A stretch of DNA of 64,000 bases from JBLIRR01 sp049472395 (GCA_049472395.1 JBLIRR010000029.1:1-64000), one strand, 5' to 3'. Counted from the first letter of the stretch, positions 53,804-62,247 are shown. A program made the numbers and translations. The notes: generated by a model from the sequence alone, not told the origin.

Positions 53804-55609
53804 TTAATTTAAATTAATCATAGAACCATTCACATTGACCATAGCAGCGCTTTTAATAGTAATCCCACTCGCTTCAAGGGTAACTTTATGACCATTCATA
53901 TCTTTAATCTCGATGCCGGCAGGACTGAGCATAATGGTATTACCATTCAAATCATTAATCTCGATGCCCTCATTATTAAAAGCAAGTGAGTTTTTATTTG
54001 TATCTTCCACTATTGTGCCTTTATCATCAGTTGTAATCTTATTTTTGTTTTTATCTTCCAGGGATATTCCCTTGTCATGCAATATAACTTTATTTTTATT
54101 TTTATCTTCAACTGTTATTCCGTTTTCATCTTCAAGCAGGGCCTTGTTGCCTCCGGGAGTGGTTATTTCTATCTTTTCCTTATCTTTTTCATCAGTAAAA
54201 ATTATTTTTATGTCATTGCGTGTAATAAGCCCTTTTTCATTATTTTTGTCAGTAAACTCTAAGGGAGTTTCTGTTTTCCCGTTATATAATGATCCGAGAA
54301 CAACAGCATGTCGTGGATCATCATTAAAGAATCCCACAACAACTTCATCACCTTCTTCAGGAATAAAAAACATGCCCCTTTTATCACCAGCGTAAGGGAA
54401 AATAAGACGTGCCCATAAAACACTTTCTTTTTCATCAACAGCGGGAATCCTCACCTTTATCCTATGAAAATTATCCGGATCACCATCTGAAGGATATGCT
54501 TCAACAATACCTATATGGAGTCCATTAATTCCCGGTAGTAATCCCGCGGCAGGCCTCTCAATGATATCATCGGTTTTATAAAACCATTCACGAGACAATC
54601 CGCATTGAATATCAGTGATCCACCCATCATTATTAATCCTGTGACGAATACCCGATACGAAGGCCTTACCCTCCAAAACATCTCCTGCTTGGGAAATCTT
54701 AATCGTATCCCCTACTTTAAGCTTTGGATTACCTTTGATGGATATTCTGCCCCTTACCATTGAATGACGGTTTTTTATCATACTGGCATTTGCCCAGGCT
54801 TCCATTTCTTCTTTTTCACTATAAATATCATTTACAAGCTCATATTTTTCTGTTCCCAGTAATGCTGAAAGTTCATTAAAATTCTGCTTGCTTTGAATGG
54901 CACTTTCTAGTGAACTACTATTTGTATTTTTAAACTTAGCGGGTTCTGCATTTTTTATATCCCAACAGATGCTTTCTATTTCTTTATACTGAGTGCTCAG
55001 ATCTGCTTCTAGCTCATACTCATATATTTCAGACAGGTCAGATAGGTCAGTTGATGCATTACCTAAATCTGGTTTTTTAAGCAATAGCTTTCCATTTTCA
55101 GCACACACTAAAAGTCCATTTGCTTCTGCACGTGATACGATAAAATCCCAATCCGTACAATAATATTGAACTATCTGTTTATGTTTACAGGTTGTTGCAT
55201 CACACTCAACATCAATTTTCTTTTTTCCTGCAATGTCACTAATAATCTGCTTATCTTCTTTATCATTAAACACAGTGTTTTGCTTCAGTAACGTCAGTTT
55301 ATGAGAGCTGTCTTTGATATCTATTATAAGAAAGGTATTATAAAGAGTTTTCTTTATACTATGTTTTACCACAATCCCCTTAAATACACCTTCCTCTTTC
55401 TCATGCGTAAGTGAAATCTCAATCTCTTTGCCAGGCTTGAAATAATCATCGCTGCTCATTTGGGCAGCGGATATATCATTTTCTCCACCCTCACATAGCA
55501 CAACCTGAGCATAGGGAACCTTATTGATGCACTTCATGATATCAATGCTTACAATATTCGAAGTTACCCGTTGTCCCTTGCTATAAATTTCCGATTTTAG
55601 ACTATTCAT
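53804..55609 (-). CDS. VgrG-like spike protein (Afp8-like)
   Basis: 601 residues. The N-terminal gp27-like hub starts RVTSNIVSIDIMKCINKVPY. The OB-fold/gp5 part is marked by GLHIGIVEAYPSDGDPDNFH and VLWARLIFPYAG then DEVVVGFFNDDPRHAVVLGS (about 400-430). The last 150 residues are repeats of about 14-19 residues, xDKNKNKxxxxDxGIxxED, which would make the triple-stranded beta needle. There is no extra C-terminal effector domain. No PAAR gene is seen anywhere in the cluster, so the needle may be bare or capped by another protein. It sits between the tube adaptor and gp25, as in Afp. Confidence 0.92.
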   Translation of the reverse strand: MNSLKSEIYSKGQRVTSNIVSIDIMKCINKVPYAQVVLCEGGENDISAAQMSSDDYFKPGKEIEISLTHEKEEGVFKGIVVKHSIKKTLYNTFLIIDIKDSSHKLTLLKQNTVFNDKEDKQIISDIAGKKKIDVECDATTCKHKQIVQYYCTDWDFIVSRAEANGLLVCAENGKLLLKKPDLGNASTDLSDLSEIYEYELEADLSTQYKEIESICWDIKNAEPAKFKNTNSSSLESAIQSKQNFNELSALLGTEKYELVNDIYSEKEEMEAWANASMIKNRHSMVRGRISIKGNPKLKVGDTIKISQAGDVLEGKAFVSGIRHRINNDGWITDIQCGLSREWFYKTDDIIERPAAGLLPGINGLHIGIVEAYPSDGDPDNFHRIKVRIPAVDEKESVLWARLIFPYAGDKRGMFFIPEEGDEVVVGFFNDDPRHAVVLGSLYNGKTETPLEFTDKNNEKGLITRNDIKIIFTDEKDKEKIEITTPGGNKALLEDENGITVEDKNKNKVILHDKGISLEDKNKNKITTDDKGTIVEDTNKNSLAFNNEGIEINDLNGNTIMLSPAGIEIKDMNGHKVTLEASGITIKSAAMVNVNGSMINLN

Positions 55610-55621
55610 TCTATAATGCCC

Positions 55622-56224
55622 TTAAGAAACCGTTATCTTTATTCCATTTGTTCCCTGCTTGGAATTATTACTTGCAGTCCTATTACTCCCTGATCCACTG
55701 GTTGTAGGGCTACTTACTAACACAGATTGAAATCTCTTTTTATAATAATCTTTATTTTTTTCACTACACCCTATAAAGGTAGCATCCATTTCCGCCCTTA
55801 AAGGGAGCCCTTCTCTATTAAAGAGCGTATACTTTATATTCACATCCTTGAGCCTGCAGTGAAATGAAAACTCACCCCATTTAATTTCCAAAGCATTAGG
55901 TTTCCCATCGTGAGGGAGCCATGTTAATTGAAGGAATTTATTCACTTTCTTATACACCGATTCATCGAGCTTTTTAAAAGCAGGTAAGAAGGGAGTATGA
56001 TAATCCGATACCCCTGTCCCATCGATTATAATTTTAAGCTTAAAATCCTGAGGTATGGATTTTATATAATCAAATTCTTCAATAGCCGAGTTTGCCGTTT
56101 CTCTTTTTCTGTAGAGTGTTGAAAATTTTTCTGAGTATGACTCAGGATTAAACATTACCTCAAATTCGTCTCCATTTGCTATTATTTTAAGCTTCGCGAG
56201 TTTTCCTAAATCTTTTAGACCCAT
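55622..56224 (-). CDS. eCIS tube-spike adaptor (Afp7-like)
   Basis: 200 residues. The start GLKDLGKLAKLKIIANGDEF then VMFNPESYSEKFS is the conserved N-terminal domain of CIS tube adaptor proteins. The body has LPAFKKLDESVYKKVNKFLQ and LEIKWGEFSFHCRLKDVNI. The last 35 residues are Ser/Thr/Asn-rich without the LysM domain that Afp7 relatives usually carry. It links the tube to the VgrG-like spike. It is 13 bp after the DUF5908 gene. Fit to the family is clear by sequence pattern and gene order. Confidence 0.88.
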   Translation of the reverse strand: MGLKDLGKLAKLKIIANGDEFEVMFNPESYSEKFSTLYRKRETANSAIEEFDYIKSIPQDFKLKIIIDGTGVSDYHTPFLPAFKKLDESVYKKVNKFLQLTWLPHDGKPNALEIKWGEFSFHCRLKDVNIKYTLFNREGLPLRAEMDATFIGCSEKNKDYYKKRFQSVLVSSPTTSGSGSNRTASNNSKQGTNGIKITVS

Positions 56225-56237
56225 TTTAATTCACTCT

Positions 56238-56408
56238 TTATCTTTCTTTTTCTCTTTTTAAGATTTTAAGAACCTGCTCAACACATGCTCTAATGATTTT
56301 TTGGGTATCATAGACATTATCTCTTACGTTATCTCCTGTGTGTGCTTCGTTGTGTGATCCACTATTCACCGTAGCTCGTATAATCAATTCCTTAATTTCC
56401 ACTGCCAT
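56238..56408 (-). CDS. DUF5908 small eCIS protein (Afp6-position)
   Basis: 56 residues, ATG 56408 to TAA 56238. It begins MAVEIKELIIRATVN and ends in a Lys/Arg-rich helix (KILKREKER), the pattern of DUF5908 proteins that occur in eCIS loci between the tube and adaptor genes. The middle is polar with a His/Asp/Asn-rich stretch. It lies 51 bp after the second tube gene and 13 bp before the adaptor gene. Its role in assembly is not known. It is easily missed because of its size. Confidence 0.8.
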   Translation of the reverse strand: MAVEIKELIIRATVNSGSHNEAHTGDNVRDNVYDTQKIIRACVEQVLKILKREKER

Positions 56409-56458
56409 TTTTATACCCTTGATAAACTGTCTTGTGTATCCTTAATCAATTGTTTTTT

Positions 56459-56938
56459 TTATATCCTGAATGATTGAAAACGTGTATAGGCTAATTCCAT
56501 GGTTTCAATAACTACTGAATTCTGAGTGGCATCCAAATTAGAAACCATCCATTTGACTGGATATGTCTTCAGAAAAAGCCATGCGGATATAGGGATACTA
56601 TCATCATTTAAAAGCGCTACTAGAACATTTCCTGGATTAAGCCTTAAACTCGACATAGCAACATTAAATTCAATATTAAGCGGCGATCCTATCACCATCC
56701 CTCGTTCAAGTGTAAGATTATTATATGAAACCCTATTGGGAAGGCGGTGAACATATAAATTTTCACCGCCTTCCTTCTGCGATATAATCTCAATTTCCGA
56801 TGATATACCAGATACCTTCTTAAACCTCAAATCTAATGGATTAGGCACAATTCCGCCAATAAAAAAGGTCACTAGAAAATGAAATCCTACGGGAGGATTT
56901 TCAGTCATAGAGAGCTCTGGTATTGTAAATTCAGCCAT
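56459..56938 (-). CDS. eCIS inner tube protein 2 (gp19 family)
   Basis: 159 residues. VGFHFLVTFFIGGIVPNPLD, then FKKVSGISSEIEIISQKEGG, NRVSYNNLTLERGMV and MELAYTRFQSFRI give the standard tail-tube fold (T4 gp19/Hcp-like). It is a distinct copy from the one at 56960-57421. In Afp and PVC, the different tube copies build the main tube and the tip of the tube near the baseplate. It is 21 bp after the first tube gene. No signal peptide, as expected. Confidence 0.92.
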   Translation of the reverse strand: MAEFTIPELSMTENPPVGFHFLVTFFIGGIVPNPLDLRFKKVSGISSEIEIISQKEGGENLYVHRLPNRVSYNNLTLERGMVIGSPLNIEFNVAMSSLRLNPGNVLVALLNDDSIPISAWLFLKTYPVKWMVSNLDATQNSVVIETMELAYTRFQSFRI

Positions 56939-56959
56939 TCTAAATCCCCGTCACACTTT

Positions 56960-57421
56960 TTATGCGTATTCTATTTTCACATCATCAGCCATTAATTCTA
57001 AAGACTCAATTGCAACTTCATTTGACGTTGCATTAAATGATGGGGCATCCATTTTTAAAGGAAAGGCATTCTTTATTTTCCACGTTACCACCGGCGCTTC
57101 ACCTTTTTCATCCATTAAACTTACCGTTATATTTTTCTTTTCTACTGTAGTAATTCGAATACTATTTATCCAATTGTATAACTTGCTGTCACCTTTGATG
57201 ATCCCTTTTTTCATAGTAAGTTTCACATCAGATGTCATGCCTGGCATATGTTTCGCACCCTGAATACAACTTAACCCGTCTTTATAGGTTATTTTTTCTC
57301 TCTGAATACTTAATCCTGAAATTTCCGAAAAAGCAACAGGGTCCATTCCATCTATTTCTACCCTATAATGAAAGGTAGGAAGTGGATATTTATTTTTTAT
57401 ATCATCTACTGTTGTTGCCAT
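56960..57421 (-). CDS. eCIS inner tube protein 1 (gp19 family)
   Basis: 153 residues. YPLPTFHYRVEIDGMDPVAF, SEISGLSIQREKITYKDG, MTSDVKLTMKKGI and IESLELMADDVKIEYA are typical of contractile tail-tube subunits. This is probably the major tube protein: the gene is immediately downstream of the sheath gene, 46 bp away. Length matches Afp1/Afp5-type proteins. Subunits form stacked hexameric rings in the sheath lumen where cargo is held. Assignment as main tube is by gene order. Confidence 0.93.
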   Translation of the reverse strand: MATTVDDIKNKYPLPTFHYRVEIDGMDPVAFSEISGLSIQREKITYKDGLSCIQGAKHMPGMTSDVKLTMKKGIIKGDSKLYNWINSIRITTVEKKNITVSLMDEKGEAPVVTWKIKNAFPLKMDAPSFNATSNEVAIESLELMADDVKIEYA

Positions 57422-57467
57422 TTTTCTCTCCTAATTTTTTTCAAAATTTATTTTCTATTCTTCCGTA

Positions 57468-58832
57468 TTATGATTCCTGGAGTTTGTGAGTAAATTCAAG
57501 AATTATAAATTCCGCCGGTCTTACTGCAGCAAGTCCTACTTTGATGATAAGTCTTCCTTCTAATATATCTTGGGAAGTCATTGTTGTACCAAGTCCTACC
57601 TGTACAAAATATGCATCCTCAGCTTTTCCGCCCGCCAGAGCGCCCTGTCTCCATAAACCATCAAGGAAACTTTCTACCATACTCCGTAGCTTAAGCCATG
57701 TCATTGCATTATTCGGTTCAAAAACAGCAAATGATGTTGCTTTCTGGATAGATTCTTCTATATAGTTAAATAATCTTCGAACAGGTACATATCTCCATTC
57801 ATTGTCATTTCCGGCAAGTGTCCTCGCCCCCCAAATGAGCGTACCTTTGCCTGTAAAAGTGCGGATCGCATTGATGGATTTTCCTGACTGAGGATCAACA
57901 TTCAGATTATCATTTTCACTTTCAGTTAATTTTTTGGTCGGACCGATTACTGAAAGAAGGCTCACATTTGCAGGCGCCTTCCATACACCCCTATCTCTAT
58001 CAACACTGGCATATGCCCCGGCTACTGCTGAACTTGGAGGAAGAATTACTCTCTTCTTAGATATCTCATTTTTGATTTTATTATAAAGTTCTGTTTGATC
58101 TACTTTAATGGAATTATCGCCCAATTCTATAGCAGGTTCAAAATCAATTGAAGCAGCAATGTTTACCAGAACGGAATCGTCACTATACTGGTAATTCAAG
58201 ACAGTCTGGATATAAGGATAATACGCAGCCCCATATTTTAGATTTTCTGTACCGCACCCTCCTCTGAAGGAATCTGCATCATCTTCAGTTCCATTATTTG
58301 TTTCTATAACATCAAGAATCGCAAAACGGTCTTTCAGCTGGCTGCATTGTAGTAAAATTTGCTGGCATAACGAGTGATAATCTGCAGCGTCGTCAGGATT
58401 CATAGTAACACCATCAACCGGAACGATCAGAGTAGGCTCATCTTCCAATTTCAAAGAATCAAGAGCGTCCTTGAAATTGTCCAAAGCATTACCATCATTG
58501 CTCACAGAAACAATATAACAGCTTTCACCACCATTATTAAAAAACATCTGCATACTATAGTACATCAGCTTTGTGAGAGGAGGAATAGTTATACTCGTAA
58601 TATTTTGTCCTGTAACCTCAACTTCAATTTCTTCATTCGGAGCTGTTCCAAATAACTCTTCATACTCCTTGAGGGTTTTTATTTTTGTTGGTTTGTTGAT
58701 TAACTCATCATTGACACCTGCCTTTTCAGTGTAACCGATAAAAGCAGGTATAGCTGTTGAGACTCCTGCAACAGAACCCGGCAATACAGATTTTTCTTCA
58801 ACATAGACACCTGGTGTTTTATAATCTCTCAT
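57468..58832 (-). CDS. eCIS contractile sheath protein
   Basis: 454 residues. The N-terminus YKTPGVYVEEKSVLPGSVAG and TAIPAFIGYTEKAG and the C-terminus RLIIKVGLAAVRPAEFIILE are the conserved ends that form the inter-subunit beta-strand mesh. The C-terminal domain also has RTFTGKGTLIWGARTL. It is the first gene of the eCIS operon, with an AAAAAGGA ribosome site before ATG. Only one sheath gene is present; Afp has three paralogues. Contraction drives the tube through the target membrane. Confidence 0.94.
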   Translation of the reverse strand: MRDYKTPGVYVEEKSVLPGSVAGVSTAIPAFIGYTEKAGVNDELINKPTKIKTLKEYEELFGTAPNEEIEVEVTGQNITSITIPPLTKLMYYSMQMFFNNGGESCYIVSVSNDGNALDNFKDALDSLKLEDEPTLIVPVDGVTMNPDDAADYHSLCQQILLQCSQLKDRFAILDVIETNNGTEDDADSFRGGCGTENLKYGAAYYPYIQTVLNYQYSDDSVLVNIAASIDFEPAIELGDNSIKVDQTELYNKIKNEISKKRVILPPSSAVAGAYASVDRDRGVWKAPANVSLLSVIGPTKKLTESENDNLNVDPQSGKSINAIRTFTGKGTLIWGARTLAGNDNEWRYVPVRRLFNYIEESIQKATSFAVFEPNNAMTWLKLRSMVESFLDGLWRQGALAGGKAEDAYFVQVGLGTTMTSQDILEGRLIIKVGLAAVRPAEFIILEFTHKLQES

Positions 58833-59290
58833 AATCTTTTCCTTTTTAACCTTTTAAATTTTTGATTACTACTTTATAACCTGATAAGCACTAATCTCAT
58901 TAAGAAATCCACTATAATAACCTTTTATCAAAGCTTTTTTTTAATATTTATGTCATAACCATCTCCTTTAAAAATTTAAAAAATTCTTCTATTGTTCTTT
59001 CAATTCCATCGTATAAAAGAAGCTTTCGCTTTCTTTTCTATAAGATCTTTAGCTCTAAACGATTAACCATAGATTCATCCCTCACATTACAGTCATAATA
59101 AGACTTTAAAATTTCTCACATTAAATACATGCACTCAATAAACGCAAATATGGTGCCAGAGTATAAGTAATTGATATTATTGGAATAATTCAAAGAAGAA
59201 ATGCTTATCAGTGTAAGACTTTTTTGCAGTAATGTACTGACTGATTAAGGGATTATTCCCATATTACCTGAAAAATTGATTAATAAGTTC
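58833..59290. other. noncoding leader region of the eCIS operon
   Basis: About 460 AT-rich bases with no supported gene. The eCIS promoter must lie here or nearby on the minus strand. I see several TA-rich boxes but none with a convincing spaced pair. Confidence 0.4.
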
Positions 59291-59310
59291 ATTAGGCATT
59301 GTAAAGGAGA

Positions 59311-59338
59311 AAATGTAATCTTTGTTTACGGTGTAAAA
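59311..59338. repeat. palindrome-bearing short repeat, copy 1
   Basis: AAATGTAAT followed shortly by TTTAC-ggt-GTAAA. It matches 62188-62215 at 24 of 28 bases. It could be an operator, an element end or the border of a moved fragment. Confidence 0.4.
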
Positions 59339-59371
59339 TTAAAATGATTCTAAAAAAAAAGCAATCACCTG

Positions 59372-59455
59372 TTATGGGATTGTGCGGATTATAGGAGGTA
59401 AAGAGCGGATCTTCGCTTATGGTGGCCTCTCCGGTGCTCCCCTCAGAGTCAGTTA
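59372..59455 (-). pseudogene. fragment of a beta-helix repeat protein
   Basis: The minus strand reads GEATISEDPLFTSYNPHNPI, nearly identical to GEGTISEDPLFTSYNPVNPM in the beta-helix protein at 62456-64000. The matching stretch is only about 28 codons, flanked on one side by the end of the reductase-like pseudogene and on the other by AT-rich sequence. Confidence 0.75.
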
Positions 59456-59460
59456 TAATA

Positions 59461-60060
59461 TTAAGTTGGCGCACCTAATTTTATTACTTTAACCTTTGCA
59501 CTTGATTCTGTGTGCGAGATTATTTGTAATGTTAGTTCGTATCGAGGTTGCTTGGTCAAACCATTTGGTGCATATATACAAAACCATCCCACTTCTCCAT
59601 CTTTACAATCTCTAAATGCAGTTGGATAAAGAGTATTATCGGTTAACGAACTGTTAAGCTCTGTTAATTCTAATGTTTCACAACATTTGGAAGAAGCTCA
59701 GTATCCTGCGCTTTATAATTATCTTCCGCATGACTACCTGAATAAATAATCGTTGTAACACCCTTAGCTTTTGCTCAGGCCAATAACATTTTATGAGGTG
59801 TCATCCTCTGTTCATCTGCCGAAGAAATTAGCCTGGGGTCCTGGAGCATTTGTAAATGTCTTATGGGTAAAGCATAACCTTCCGAACAAAAACCTATACT
59901 TGAGCCTCCGAAAAGACCAAACCCCATATAGGTAATATTATTTTCCGCACAAAATTTTCTTACTTCAGTATCTTGCTCTGCCGGAGAGATTCGATTTTGA
60001 ACGAATTTTACACGCATCATTTTTTTAGCCGATGTATACTTACAAATACTTACTAATTAG
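59461..60060 (-). pseudogene. aldo/keto-reductase-like remnant, possible eCIS cargo C-terminus
   Basis: The minus strand opens after TAA and reads VKFVQNRISPAEQD, EVRKFCAENNITYMGFGLFG, a pattern close to aldo/keto reductase barrels. In MTPHKMLLA the next codon is TGA where TGG is expected. After this stop the same frame continues AKAKGVTTIIYSGSHAEDNY, then ELLPNVVKH. A one-base frameshift follows, and the adjacent frame continues LELTELNSSLTDN and VGWFCIYAPNGLTKQPRYEL to TAA 59461-59463. So one reading unit is broken by one nonsense and one frameshift mutation. It follows the DUF4157-type remnant directly. The family call is by eye. Confidence 0.65.
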
Positions 60061-60089
60061 ATTTTGCAGGGATATTTGATATTTGATAC

Positions 60090-60636
60090 TTAACTCGGCT
60101 CGAAAAATCCAAATACGTTTTCTTTCAGACTACCTGATTCTTGCTCATCATTTACCGGTACATGCTTCATGGGGTAAGTGTTTTTCCGCTCCAGCTCGAA
60201 TATGTATATCCGCTCCCTGAGTGTAAGCGTTTGCTTGCAACTGAGCAGGTTTATCAGAATTATAATGCACCTTCACATCATCCATAGAATAGCCAGAGAG
60301 GTTTTCAATTCCGGATTCCAATTTCTCTGGTAGCCCCCTGGTGTTTTCTTTTTTCTGTAAAGAGAGGTTCTTCTTCGCTAAATAATTATCTGCCATCGCC
60401 TGCTATTGAATGGCTTGTTTAGCCTGGGGGCTATTGTAGGCCATTTCCTTCAAAGCCCTTAACTGCCGCACTCCTGGGTTCTTATTAGCAAATTCCTGTA
60501 GCTTGTTCATCTGAATGGCTTCAAGTCGATTCTCCACACCCCCAAAACCTTCTGTCACATCACTTTTCTAATGCAAGGCAGAACAAACAGCAGATTTACT
60601 GTTGTTCTCTTTTTGCTTAACCGCACTATAAGACAT
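60090..60636 (-). pseudogene. DUF4157-domain eCIS cargo remnant
   Basis: ATG 60636 begins a single frame that includes NRLEAIQMNKLQEFANKNPG, GLPEKLESGIENLSGYSMDD and DVKVHYNSDKPAQLQANAYT, then GADIHI and EKHLPHEA. This is the DUF4157 domain of eCIS-loaded toxins. Two in-frame TAG codons (60568-60570 and 60403-60405) interrupt it, the second at a place where Gln is expected. At HLPHEA the usual WHVVQQ is lost through a deletion, and the frame resumes as PVNDEQESGSLKENVFGFFE to TAA 60090. The metallopeptidase-like HExxH is therefore broken. Confidence 0.85.
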
Positions 60637-60717
60637 ACTTTACCTTCTTCATTATTTACAACAAACACCTTACCATTCTTTCGGGCAAGCTCCCTTCTTT
60701 ATCACCCAAATGGGGAA

Positions 60718-60915
60718 TCAAGCATCATCGCTGTCAGACTGAATCCCTTTATGTGATTTTCTAAATTCTCGGGGAGACACCCCCTCCTGTTCCTTAAAAG
60801 CCTGTTAAAAGTAAGAGAGATCATTATACCTACCTTAAAAGCAATCTCGCTTATTTTATCTGTATCATCTCGAGCTTTTCTCCTGCGTCTTTTCCAATAA
60901 GCGCTCCCAGGCATG
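60718..60915 (-). pseudogene. AraC-family regulator C-terminal remnant
   Basis: DKISEIAFKVG, then after a one-base slip YNDLSYF, a TAA, AFKEQEGVSPREFRKSHKG and a TGA stop. The EIAFxVGYNDLSYF and GxSPREFR segments are the second helix-turn-helix of AraC-type regulators. The rest of the regulator is missing, so it cannot function. Confidence 0.65.
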
Positions 60916-60936
60916 AATCCCGCTATTTTTACATGA

Positions 60937-61815
60937 TTAATCTCCAAACGTTAAATTATGTTTGAATACATTTTTAACAAAAGTATTCTCCTGTATTCTT
61001 AAAACCGTTTCATTGCAATAAATCAATGAACAATTCCTTGGCGTTGAATTGTAGTGATCAATGAGCCTTTCTGCCAATTCCGGTGTTTTGAAAACAATGT
61101 AATTACCAGCGACATCTGTTTTGTATATTTTAGCCAACTCTCTCAAAGAATAAAGACCATACTCTGTTCTTACCTTTAATTGACAGAGATCTAAATGTTT
61201 CACGCCCAAATCATCCAATCGATCAATCATATTTTTTAATTGTTCCTCCCAAAGCGGGTGCATGGGGACCTCAATGGTAACATTAGGGATATATTGGGTT
61301 GCTAATTTTACTTTTTGATAGATTTTCTCGGAAAAATTAGATGCCGATACATTTATTCTTAACTCATTCATTTTATATGACGCTAAATTTTCTAATAATT
61401 CATCATTCAATAGCGTTCCATTGCTATAAATTTTGGCATACCCTTCAATCTTGGTCTTACTCTCCAATTCGAATCTAAGAAATCTTAACAATTTTTCAAT
61501 TGCCTCAACGTATAACAGTGGCTCTGAAGAACTCCCCGAAAACGTGTATCTTACATCGCGTGTGTTTTTTCCAATTGTCTCACTCTTAACATATTTGATC
61601 ATTCCTGTTTTATTCTCATCGGTTATAGCCCATTCTGGAGGAATATTGTATTTGGGTGCGATTAAATGCTTATCAAAACAATTGGTGCAATTCATATTGC
61701 ATATATTAGGAAGTCCAATTCCAGCTCCTAAATCGAATCTAAGTATCACCAGGTTGTTTGAAAAACATCCCTTGCAACCTTTTGAAATTTTTCCAAATGC
61801 TATAATTTTTTCCAT
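60937..61815 (-). CDS. small radical SAM enzyme
   Basis: 292 residues. The SAM/iron-sulfur motif is CNMNCTNC (CxxxCxxC, near residue 38), with an extra CKGC pair near residue 14. The barrel shows FSGSSSEPLLYVEAIEKLLR (around 93-112) and RINVSASNF (about 155). There is no SPASM domain. A ribosome-like AAGGAAAG lies just before ATG 61815. The gene stands alone on the minus strand between the beta-helix protein and the gene graveyard. A tiny ORF precedes it by 12 bp. Substrate unknown; peptide modification, tRNA modification or activase roles are all possible. Confidence 0.82.
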   Translation of the reverse strand: MEKIIAFGKISKGCKGCFSNNLVILRFDLGAGIGLPNICNMNCTNCFDKHLIAPKYNIPPEWAITDENKTGMIKYVKSETIGKNTRDVRYTFSGSSSEPLLYVEAIEKLLRFLRFELESKTKIEGYAKIYSNGTLLNDELLENLASYKMNELRINVSASNFSEKIYQKVKLATQYIPNVTIEVPMHPLWEEQLKNMIDRLDDLGVKHLDLCQLKVRTEYGLYSLRELAKIYKTDVAGNYIVFKTPELAERLIDHYNSTPRNCSLIYCNETVLRIQENTFVKNVFKHNLTFGD

Positions 61816-61827
61816 TTGCTTTCCTTA

Positions 61828-61941
61828 TTACTGTATATTATGCATTACCCAGGCAGCAATAGTATTTTCGGCCACAGAGCTGACCGCCCATATGGTTAAT
61901 AAAAAAGGGATAGACCAGTAGCTCCACTCCTTAAATTACAT
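61828..61941 (-). pseudogene. tiny ORF before the radical SAM gene, stop at codon 2
   Basis: A strong ribosome site (AAAAGGAGGC) stands directly before ATG 61941, but codon 2 is TAA. The following 35 codons read FKEWSYWSIPFLLTIWAVSS and VAENTIAAWVMHNIQ without interruption, a plausible membrane-helix peptide. Either this is a small gene killed by a single base change, or chance. It ends 12 bp before the radical SAM start. Confidence 0.35.
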
Positions 61942-62187
61942 GCCTCCTTTTAGGCACAAAAATATTGGTTTTTTCACTAAGGTGAGCAATAAAACTCAAC
62001 AAAATATATGCCTATAGAGAAGGCAAATAGAATACCATATTGTAAACTATTGATTTCATGAACATAAGTAAAACAAGTTGTCATTGAAAACGTAAAGGAT
62101 CTTTACGAGATTAAAAATAAGATTGCGAATCGAGCAAAAAAATTTCAATAATTTAATTAGTTAGCAAATAAATATCTGTAGATAAAG

Positions 62188-62215
62188 AAATGTAATTTTT
62201 ATTTACACTGTAAAA
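62188..62215. repeat. palindrome-bearing short repeat, copy 2
   Basis: AAATGTAAT followed by TTTACA-c-TGTAAA, a perfect 6-bp inverted repeat with one central base. Partner of 59311-59338. Confidence 0.4.
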
Positions 62216-62222
62216 AGTCGCA

Positions 62223-62247
62223 CCTTGCTTAAGTGAGCGGAGCAAGG
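62223..62247. terminator. 7-bp hairpin in the intergenic gap
   Basis: CCTTGCT (62223-62229) and AGCAAGG (62241-62247) form a stem with an 11-base loop. A T-run follows about seven bases later on the plus strand. It may be a weak terminator or a structural remnant. Confidence 0.25.

Noticed and set aside
26017..58832. Prophage or type VI secretion system
   Set aside because: There is sheath, tube and spike, but no capsid, portal, terminase, holin or integrase, and no TssJLM membrane complex or ClpV. The AAA+ type, DUF4255, DUF5908 and CIS tape measure mark an eCIS.
22598..60570. Stop codon recoding (TGA as Gly/Trp, TAG as Gln)
   Set aside because: In-frame TGA and TAG codons occur in the cytochrome, reductase-like and DUF4157 remnants, but many intact genes here end in TGA, and the same fragments also carry frameshifts and deletions. 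Pseudogene decay explains them better.
61433..61921. 162-codon plus-strand ORF opposite the radical SAM gene
   Set aside because: It is antisense to a gene with an intact CxxxCxxC motif and has no ribosome site or recognisable domain.
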